From: Treponema sp.
GTDB taxonomy: Bacteria; Spirochaetota; Spirochaetia; Treponematales; Breznakiellaceae
NCBI GenBank assembly: GCA_031254385.1
Contig: JAIRUO010000061.1
Location: 1-26,533 of the forward strand
DNA: 26,533 nt
Direction: 5' to 3'
Of this stretch, positions 13,966 to 20,859 are shown piece after piece. The number at the start of each line of letters is the position of its first letter. The first letter of the stretch is position 1. Made by a program: the position numbers and the translations under genes. The notes under the pieces are model-generated. The model was given only the letters and a program-made list of their open reading frames with translations, searched no databases and was not told the DNA's origin.

Positions 13966-15417
13966 TTACTTTAATGCACGAAGCTGCCCTTCCTTCTTTT
14001 TTATGCGATTCCTTTTTGAAGCGTTATCGTTATACTCGTATTCATCGTTGATCAACGAAGATTCATTCATGATCATATTGCCGCTAGTTGAAAGATGAAC
14101 TATCTTTTTGCTGTATTTTATATCGGGTGCCTTTCTGGTCTTTTCATTTAGGATTACGCCTCGTTTCCCCAGTTCCTCGACAATTTTTGGATGAAGTGTG
14201 CAGAAACTTCCCTGTTCCTCAAGAAGCGAATCTCTTTCAGGATCTTCCAAATCCGAAGAAGGAATCATGATGCTGGAAACAGAATTAGTATTGGTTATTC
14301 CCGTACTGTGTCCAATGCCGACAATCTCCATCATGATTTGTTTTTTCTCGGATATATGCACATGAATTGCCGACTGTCCTGATGTATTCTCGCATGTATA
14401 ATGGCTTCCGTTTTGGTTTGCGTCAAGGATAATTTCTTCACAAACGTCATATCCAAACAAGCGCATAACATCGTCAATCTGTTCCCTGATGTATTTATTC
14501 TCTGATGCAGCTTTTGATTTTTCGGCAAGCAATTCGATTTCGCTTTGTAGTTCTTCGATTGAGCCAAAGCGATACTTTCTTTTGGGTACAATCTTTATCG
14601 GAGTTGTTCTGCTGCTGTTGATCAATTCCAGATAAGCGATGTATTCGGCATAATAGTCCTGGTAAATATCATCAAATATAGCCATATTTCTGACTATTCC
14701 GTGTATAGCGACTTGATATTCAATGGCCGCTGCTTCAAAGAAGGCTTTTGTATCAAAAGCCGTTTTATATATATTATTGGCTATGGCTAACAAGGCTTTC
14801 ATATCCGATTCCTGTATTGATTCGGAATTTACCCATTCCTCAATCTCTGATAGTATTTGCTCCGATCTTTCTTTTACAGCAGGCTCTATATCCGAGCAGG
14901 AAACTTGCTCCAGTTTGACGGTAAAATCAAAATCTTCAGCTTTTATAACTTCTTCAATTTCCGCTGAAAATACTTTTGATCTTTCTGTTACTAAATGTTG
15001 ATCTTCCAATTGTTTAATATAATTTGATAAACGTTCTTCAAATGGCTTTACTTCGTTATAATAGCTATCCATAACGCCTCTTGTTACATTTGCCAACTTC
15101 TGGGTACACGAAAGGATTGCGTCAGGCTCAGTGGGCACGTTAATTCCTAACGCCTTTATCAACTGGGTTTTATATGAGGTTTTTAGCTCAGATAACTTTG
15201 ATATGGTTGATGCCATTTCTTCCGATTTTTCCAAATTTCGGGTTAATGACGATAAATGCTTGTCTATTTGACCTATTTGTGCTTTGGCTCCGGAAATTTC
15301 TATATTGAGTTTATCGGTTTCTTCTCGTATTCTGCGCAGTCTTTCCTGCCGCCGGCGTTCCAATTCTGCTCTGCGTCGGCGTTCCAGTTCTGCTTGGTCA
15401 ATCTTTGGACCACTCAA
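13966..15417 (-). CDS. Coiled-coil protein heading the kinase operon
   Basis: A 483-residue protein that I do not recognise as a named family. After MSGPKIDQAELERRRR comes a strongly charged, Arg/Glu-rich helix and coiled coil to about residue 110. The middle (110-290) is helical, and the C-terminal third has a compact mixed fold with YTCENTSGQSAIHVHISEKK and MEIVGIG. No membrane helix or enzyme motif is visible. TTG is used as start, supported by AAGGAG 9 bases ahead. It is the first gene after the operon promoter, 12 bases before the FHA gene. Coiled-coil openers of this type could form the scaffold or sensor for the ATPase and kinase; that is inference. Confidence 0.8.
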   Translation of the reverse strand: MSGPKIDQAELERRRRAELERRRQERLRRIREETDKLNIEISGAKAQIGQIDKHLSSLTRNLEKSEEMASTISKLSELKTSYKTQLIKALGINVPTEPDAILSCTQKLANVTRGVMDSYYNEVKPFEERLSNYIKQLEDQHLVTERSKVFSAEIEEVIKAEDFDFTVKLEQVSCSDIEPAVKERSEQILSEIEEWVNSESIQESDMKALLAIANNIYKTAFDTKAFFEAAAIEYQVAIHGIVRNMAIFDDIYQDYYAEYIAYLELINSSRTTPIKIVPKRKYRFGSIEELQSEIELLAEKSKAASENKYIREQIDDVMRLFGYDVCEEIILDANQNGSHYTCENTSGQSAIHVHISEKKQIMMEIVGIGHSTGITNTNSVSSIMIPSSDLEDPERDSLLEEQGSFCTLHPKIVEELGKRGVILNEKTRKAPDIKYSKKIVHLSTSGNMIMNESSLINDEYEYNDNASKRNRIKKKEGQLRALK

Positions 15418-15440
15418 TTTTGGTATCTCCTTACTGGTAA

Positions 15441-15469
15441 AGTGTACTGTTTAAAAGGTGTTATGTCAA
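15441..15469 (-). promoter_or_regulatory. Sigma70-type promoter of the seven-gene operon
   Basis: On the - strand TTGACA (15469-15464), exactly 17 bases, TACACT (15446-15441); the first box is perfect, the second matches four of six. It reads into the coiled-coil gene and lies in the only gap of more than 100 bases in this part of the island. It shows that the kinase module can be expressed without the TIR genes upstream. Confidence 0.72.
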
Positions 15470-15533
15470 TATCTCTTTCGGGGTACGATGCCTATTGTAT
15501 AGAGCAAAAACCTATTATAACAAAAACTGATAG

Positions 15534-16784
15534 TTAGAGATTGTCTTTCCGCATAATAATTGCCTTTTGTTTGCTTCGATCAAGTAATTGTTTTTTGAAA
15601 ACATCCGTACCATACTTTATAATTAGAGCGATGCAATCTTGATATGTTACTCCCGGCATTTGCTCAATATAAACCGCCGCCTGTTCCAACGCTAGGGGTA
15701 CATACTGTATGTATTCAGCCAGCTTTTTTGCCCATTCGTCGGAATAATCCTCGCCGCTTTTATCCGCACGTTTTTTTAAGAAAGATATCGCTTCTGTTTC
15801 ATTAAAGACTGGAATATCTATTGATGATTTGCATTTGGGGAAAAAGCTGTTTCTGGTCGTTATCAGTATATGAGTTTTTTTATTTGACTGTAAAGATTGT
15901 GGTAAATAGACTTCAAGCCATTTGAAGTCATCTTTGTTGGCGTTATCGAAGATAAAAAGCCATTTTTTATTGTTGTTAAACCAATTCTTCATTGCTTCAA
16001 CAATGTCTTTTTCTTTTGCGTTATCTGAGATTATTTGTTTATGTATGGCTAAATCTCTATAAGCCATCAGTATATCACTTGGACTTGCAGCATTTACCCA
16101 CCAAATGGTTTCATATTCATTTTTATGGAGATATGCGTATTCAAGTGATATTGCTGTTTTTCCAATACCATTCAAACTACTATCAGATTGAATGAGCGAG
16201 ACCATACCGTTGCTGTTCAAATTCTTGTAAATTGAATCAAGTATTTCTATACGTCCTGAAAAGTATGGGTTTCTTGGGAAAGGCAGGTTATTTATAATAT
16301 CTTTCTTATCTGTAAAATCAGGTTTTTTATTTAATTCTACTGGCCTGTCAAATGGTCTTGGCTTAATTGCGTCAAGCAACATTTTTTGGGCCTCAAGGCT
16401 TTTTTTGTCATGTTCATACAAAGGAACATAGTTTATTGTAAGCAATAAACTAGCTTCAAGTACAAAATCATCAATTTTAACAGGTATAAATAATGGCTTT
16501 ACCGGTGCAGAAAAATCAGTAATATTTTTGCTGTTAGACGTGTATTTTCCGAACGCTGGAGTCCATGTATTAAGGCAGGAAGGTGAGTCATGGTATTCTT
16601 TTGATAAAACGGCAATAAAACATTCAGAATTCCTCAGCGCGAGTTCAACCTTATCTTCCATACCTCGATCGCATACTTGAAGTATAGTCGAATGTCCTGT
16701 GTTTTTTAGTGTCTCATCTATCCATACCGCCCACTCTTCATCACTTTTGGTGTAGCTTATGAAAAAGTCTTTCTTGGCATCCAA
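15534..16784 (-). CDS. Truncated TIR-NB-ARC protein, probably TIR-dead
   Basis: A 416-residue paralogue of the other TIR-NB-ARC protein in the window. Residues 1-150 are a TIR domain (DFFISYTKSDEEWAVWI), and 165-400 an NB-ARC-type STAND ATPase. The catalytic TIR position is altered: the motif reads SPSCLNTW (T73) where the paralogue has SPYCRAEW, so the NAD-cleaving glutamate is missing. The P-loop is SLNGIGKT (203-210) instead of GLGGVGKT, keeping only the GKT end; Walker B WLFIFDNA is intact. The protein stops soon after LIIKYGTDVF, where the paralogue continues into a winged helix and TPR repeats. The start is TTG with AAGGAG ahead. It may be a decaying gene or a regulatory pseudo-TIR; I lean to decay. 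Confidence 0.85.
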   Translation of the reverse strand: MDAKKDFFISYTKSDEEWAVWIDETLKNTGHSTILQVCDRGMEDKVELALRNSECFIAVLSKEYHDSPSCLNTWTPAFGKYTSNSKNITDFSAPVKPLFIPVKIDDFVLEASLLLTINYVPLYEHDKKSLEAQKMLLDAIKPRPFDRPVELNKKPDFTDKKDIINNLPFPRNPYFSGRIEILDSIYKNLNSNGMVSLIQSDSSLNGIGKTAISLEYAYLHKNEYETIWWVNAASPSDILMAYRDLAIHKQIISDNAKEKDIVEAMKNWFNNNKKWLFIFDNANKDDFKWLEVYLPQSLQSNKKTHILITTRNSFFPKCKSSIDIPVFNETEAISFLKKRADKSGEDYSDEWAKKLAEYIQYVPLALEQAAVYIEQMPGVTYQDCIALIIKYGTDVFKKQLLDRSKQKAIIMRKDNL

Positions 16785-16835
16785 TTTTTTTCTCCTTCCT
16801 AATGTTTTAGGGCATTTGAAAAAATGTGCTCTTTT

Positions 16836-17924
16836 CTATTCCAATTGCTCAAGAATATTATTTTGAGCTTCTTCTGCTTCTTCTGTTTTAGGGACAGAAC
16901 GCATAGAATACAAAAACTCTTGAATAACATTGCTATGAAGCGTTTTGTCCTTTTCATACGCAATCAATTCTATAGCCTTGTCAAGAGTATCATAATAAAC
17001 TTCCTGTAATTCAGGATGTTCTTCAAACTCCTCCTTTAAAGCTCGCAATGCAAAAATGTAATCGTTGATAGCTGCTCTTATATTACGACCATCTTTATAT
17101 ACAAGAGCCCTGTTTCCATAGACCATTACCAAATCAAATACATCTTGTTCAACACCTTTTTTTTGCAAGCCCTCTCTAATAGATATGCTTTTGTTATAGT
17201 CTGCCAATGCCTTGTCGTTTTCATTTAAAGAGTGGTGATTTGCGCCTCTGTTCATATAGGCCATAGCAAGACTACCTTCACTCTCGCCTGATAACTCTTG
17301 CCCTTCATTTTGCATTTGTTCCCAAATTTTTATGCACTTATTGTAATGCTCATTTGCCTCAAAAAATTCTTCCTTTTGGTCATAACTTTGACCTAAGCCC
17401 ATGTAGGCAGATGCAAAACCATCATCGAACGGCTCGCCTGCATTTAAAATGCTTTCTGCTAATTTGATGCTTTTTTGATAATCGGATATGGCATCGTCTA
17501 TATGGTCACAGATTCTGTTAAGCGTACCGCCACGCATTATATACATATTAAACAACATACTTTCATCAATTGGTATGCCAGAGTCAAGAAAGCGTTCCCA
17601 AATTTCAATACTCTTGCTTAAATCCGGTAATGCTTGGTCAAATTCACCAATGACATGATACATCATACCTCTGCATGAGTAAGCATTTGCTAATTCATTT
17701 TCATTAAACTGCTTGCCCTCACTACGCATTTGCTCAATTATTTCAATGCTTTTGTCGAAGTCCGTTATGGATTCGTCAAACATATTTACTTGAAAATAGA
17801 GCATCCCTCTCCTGTTATAACATATTGCCAAATCCATTTCGCTGGGCATACCTGCCTTGCGAGCATTTTCAAGCATCTGAATGCTTTCATTAAAGTTTGC
17901 AAGGATTCCTTCTAATTCTTCCAT
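16836..17924 (-). CDS. TPR-repeat protein
   Basis: A 362-residue soluble protein made almost entirely of tetratricopeptide-type repeats of about 45 residues (A-Y-x-x-R-G-x-x-Y, then D-x-A-x-x-D-x-x-K-S-I-x-I). There is no effector domain. The repeats are very like those following the TIR-NB-ARC protein upstream, including the words SIEIWER and EGLQKKG, so both come from one ancestor. It starts at ATG overlapping the previous stop (TAATG) with GGAGGG 8 bases ahead, so translation is coupled. It may be a detached sensor arm for the adjoining TIR-STAND proteins. Confidence 0.88.
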   Translation of the reverse strand: MEELEGILANFNESIQMLENARKAGMPSEMDLAICYNRRGMLYFQVNMFDESITDFDKSIEIIEQMRSEGKQFNENELANAYSCRGMMYHVIGEFDQALPDLSKSIEIWERFLDSGIPIDESMLFNMYIMRGGTLNRICDHIDDAISDYQKSIKLAESILNAGEPFDDGFASAYMGLGQSYDQKEEFFEANEHYNKCIKIWEQMQNEGQELSGESEGSLAMAYMNRGANHHSLNENDKALADYNKSISIREGLQKKGVEQDVFDLVMVYGNRALVYKDGRNIRAAINDYIFALRALKEEFEEHPELQEVYYDTLDKAIELIAYEKDKTLHSNVIQEFLYSMRSVPKTEEAEEAQNNILEQLE

Positions 17925-18922
17925 TACTCTTTCCCTCCATTGGGTTGTTTTTTATTATAGTTTAACATGGCTTTTGCCATGCCTTTCCTATATATTGCCT
18001 CTCCACCTTTTGATAAGCGTTTTTTATTTTTTTCTAATGCAATCTTTGAGATTGTCATGGTTTTATTAGTATAAGCTTTTGCTAAGTCATTTTCATTGAT
18101 TATCTTGCCTTCGCTTTTCATTCGTTCCCAAATTTCAATACTTTTATTACAGTCAGCCAGAGATTCATCATATCTAGTCATTGACATATATGTACTTCCT
18201 CTGTTCATGTAAGCCAAAGCTAAATTGTTTTCATCGTCAAGATTTCCTTTATTGTATAATCGCTCTAATATTTCAATAGCTACCGTTTTATCTGGCAAGG
18301 CTTTATCATTCTTATTTAAAAATTCATAGGCTATGCCTCTATTCATATAAGCTATGGCTAATTCAGCTTCCATTACAAGTTTACCTTCGGTAAGTAAATG
18401 CTCACCAATGTTTATACTCTTGTTAAAATTTTCAATTCCTTTATCATATACCGCCATTAAAGAATAAGTGCTACCTCTGTTTAAATAGGCCGTCAATAGA
18501 TTATTTGTCATATTATTAATATTAAAGGCCTGACGTTTCTCTGAACAAATCCGCTCCATTAGCTCAATACCTTTATTAATAGTAGACAATGAAAAATCTA
18601 AATAAGACAATTTAGTATAGAATAAGCTTACAATAAAAAATATATTTACAACATTATCTATTTTTTCGTCATCGTCATTAAAAACCACAGAAGACTTTTC
18701 TGCAACTGCGGTTATATGCGATACTTCCTGCTTAAAGGAATCTAGTGATTCTTTGATATGTCCTTTCCAATCAATTAACAAGTGCGCTAGATCAAGGCCA
18801 TAACCAAGCCATACGGAATCGTTTTTTAAATTTTTCTGCACAACCTCCTGCAGTAAACGATGCATATCAAGGACACGCTTCTCATCAGCAGAACAGGTAT
18901 TGTTGCGCCCAGGAGTCAACAA
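17924..18922 (-). pseudogene. TPR part of TIR-NB-ARC-TPR protein, after in-frame stop
   Basis: This stretch continues the reading frame of the upstream TIR-NB-ARC gene with no shift; only TAA at 18983-18985 lies between. The bases right after the stop translate into TSIADLLQRNEILRDLTRYS, which is the expected winged-helix/linker sequence of NB-ARC proteins. RVLDMHRLLQEVVQKNL follows, then five or so TPR repeats. A TTG at 18922 could serve as a start, but I see no ribosome site ahead of it. A CAA-to-TAA change would explain everything, restoring a protein of 797 residues. It could instead be made by readthrough or reinitiation, or reflect a sequencing error. Confidence 0.8.
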
Positions 18923-18982
18923 AGAGTATCGTGTCAGGTCGCGGAGTATCTCGTTCCTTTGCAGAAGGTCAGCTATGCTTGT

Positions 18983-20317
18983 TTATAACGGCTTGGGTAA
19001 AACTTTGCTACCCCGGACAAACATATTAACAGGTATTTTGTCCGGAGCCAAATAAGCGCACATATTGAACATCTGCCGTGCCCCCTCATTAGTTATCTTC
19101 TGCATAGAGATATTCCATGTTTTAGAGATAATAGAAGCATAATCTACTAAATAATTTTCTTGCTCAAATGTCTCTGCGCCATACTCTCCGAGTAGATTAA
19201 TATAATCATTATATGTAACTTTCGGTGTTTCCACAATATACGCCGCCGCTTGTTCAAGCGCAAGAGGAAGGCACTGCAACCGCTTTGCCAGTGTCTTGGC
19301 TAATTCATCGGAATAGGCTTCGCCGATTTTTTGTGTGCGATCCTTCAGGAATGTAACTGACTCCGTCTCATTGAAAACAATGATGTCTATAGACTTACTC
19401 CGAGGAAAATTACTGCTCCGTGTTGTAACAAGCACATGCCCTTTGCTGCTTTGAGGCATATATGCTCCCAGCCATTTATCAAAATCGTCTGAATCGGCAT
19501 TGTTATAAATAAAAAGCCATTTCTCATTATTGTTGAACCATTGTTTCATGGCATCAATGATCTCGTCTGCCTTTGCATCGTTGGTTATTATTCTTTTTTC
19601 AAACGCAAAATCTCTGTAATAATTGAGTGCATTGGCCGAAGTCTCAACATTTACCCACCAGATTGTTTCGTATTCGTGCGAGTATCGATAGGCATACTCA
19701 AGGGCAATCGCCGTTTTGCCTACACCGCCTAAACCGGTAACCGCCTGAGTAAAGGACACCCTGTCTCCACTCTGAAAATTAGCATATGTGGCATTAAGTT
19801 TTTCATCCCGTCCTGTAAAATACGGATTCCTGGAGTGCGGCAAGTTATTCAGGGGCATATCGCCTGGAAAACGCGGCTTCATAGTGCCAGGGCGTCCCGA
19901 TATGTTCCGCGCTCCGCTTAAATCAACTCCATTGAGTAGGTTTTTTATTGATGAATCTTCGTCCAGCCCAAATAAGTCGATATAGGCTATATCGGAGAAG
20001 ATACCGGATGGGATCACATCCTCAATTCTTACAGGAATAAACGCCGCTTTTTCCAGATTGCGGTCTTTGGCGAATGCGGCTACCCATTCTGCTCTACAAT
20101 AAGGTGAGTTAAGATATTTTTCAGATAAGACGGCAAGAAAACGTTCGGAATTTTTTAAAGCAGCGTCCATTTTATCGACGAAGTTATCGCCGATATTGAA
20201 ATCCCATGCCTGGATTATTGTTTTATAACCCGCATCTTCCAATGTCCACGCTATCCATGTCGCCCACGTTACGTCTTTTCCTGTGTAACTGATGAAAAAA
20301 TCCTTTTTAGCTCCCAT
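18983..20317 (-). CDS. TIR-NB-ARC STAND protein (N-terminal part)
   Basis: A 444-residue NLR-like protein. The TIR domain (1-120) begins KKDFFISYTGKD and keeps the catalytic glutamate in SPYCRAEW (Glu77), so NAD cleavage is plausible. The linker NPYFTGRDEKL leads to the NB-ARC ATPase: P-loop GLGGVGKT (195-202) and CLPLALEQAAAYI near 380. Walker B reads WLFIYNNAD, with Asn270 where the paralogue has Asp, which may slow hydrolysis. The chain ends in the winged helix at VLPKPL with TAA, and the same frame then continues into TPR repeats. It starts 2 bases after a DUF4062-like gene, so it is coupled to it. Known TIR-STAND proteins of this type act in anti-phage defence by depleting NAD; that role is inferred. 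Confidence 0.9.
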   Translation of the reverse strand: MGAKKDFFISYTGKDVTWATWIAWTLEDAGYKTIIQAWDFNIGDNFVDKMDAALKNSERFLAVLSEKYLNSPYCRAEWVAAFAKDRNLEKAAFIPVRIEDVIPSGIFSDIAYIDLFGLDEDSSIKNLLNGVDLSGARNISGRPGTMKPRFPGDMPLNNLPHSRNPYFTGRDEKLNATYANFQSGDRVSFTQAVTGLGGVGKTAIALEYAYRYSHEYETIWWVNVETSANALNYYRDFAFEKRIITNDAKADEIIDAMKQWFNNNEKWLFIYNNADSDDFDKWLGAYMPQSSKGHVLVTTRSSNFPRSKSIDIIVFNETESVTFLKDRTQKIGEAYSDELAKTLAKRLQCLPLALEQAAAYIVETPKVTYNDYINLLGEYGAETFEQENYLVDYASIISKTWNISMQKITNEGARQMFNMCAYLAPDKIPVNMFVRGSKVLPKPL

Positions 20318-20319
20318 CG

Positions 20320-20859
20320 TTAAATTCCAGCCTTATTATACAACTTTATTGTTTTTTCCGCAATTATTACTTTATTACTTTCCACTCGAATTAAGCCTCC
20401 GGGAAGCAATGTTCCAATAACCTTTACGAGCGCTGCCTTTAGCTCGGTAATTTCCTTGAAGTTAATTCGTTCCACATCTGCCGAAAGCATTGCCGAAAAA
20501 TCCTTAACTGATTGTCCAAGCTCATCGCAGATTTTAAAAGCGGCCAAGATTTTCGGCAAGCCATCATTGCGCCGTTCATGTAAACTTACAGCATATTGAT
20601 ATTCCTCCAATGTATAAGCGCCCAGGTTTTTGCCTGAAAGAATCAGAAAAATATCGCTGTCGTCAATCTCCCGTAGGAATTCATTTTGCTTCCGCTCATC
20701 CGCAATAGCATTGTCCGCATATTCGCAGATAAACATGCGGAGAAATATGTTCTGATCAATAAGGATGTTCTCTATTTGCCTGATGAAATTCTTCAATGAC
20801 ATACGGTCATCTGCAAATTCTACAATTGAGGATGCTAGGAATATTTTTAGATGGTTCAT
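20320..20859 (-). CDS. DUF4062-like protein
   Basis: A 179-residue protein of one domain. It opens with MNHLKIFLASSIVEFADDR, and has the later pattern IDDSDIFLILSGKNLGAYTLEEYQYA, which is the outline of the DUF4062 domain: a TIR-like Rossmann fold found at the N-terminus of many STAND/TPR proteins. The acidic LEEYQYA position is kept. The domain is known mainly from conflict-system proteins; its reaction is not settled. The gene starts on the last A of the previous stop (TGATG) and ends 2 bases before the TIR-NB-ARC start, so three proteins are translationally linked. Confidence 0.72.
   Translation of the reverse strand: MNHLKIFLASSIVEFADDRMSLKNFIRQIENILIDQNIFLRMFICEYADNAIADERKQNEFLREIDDSDIFLILSGKNLGAYTLEEYQYAVSLHERRNDGLPKILAAFKICDELGQSVKDFSAMLSADVERINFKEITELKAALVKVIGTLLPGGLIRVESNKVIIAEKTIKLYNKAGI

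Noticed and set aside
18920..18922. TTG as an independent start for the TPR part
   Set aside because: No ribosome site ahead of it, and meaningful sequence in the same frame continues back to the TAA, so it is an interrupted gene rather than a separate one.
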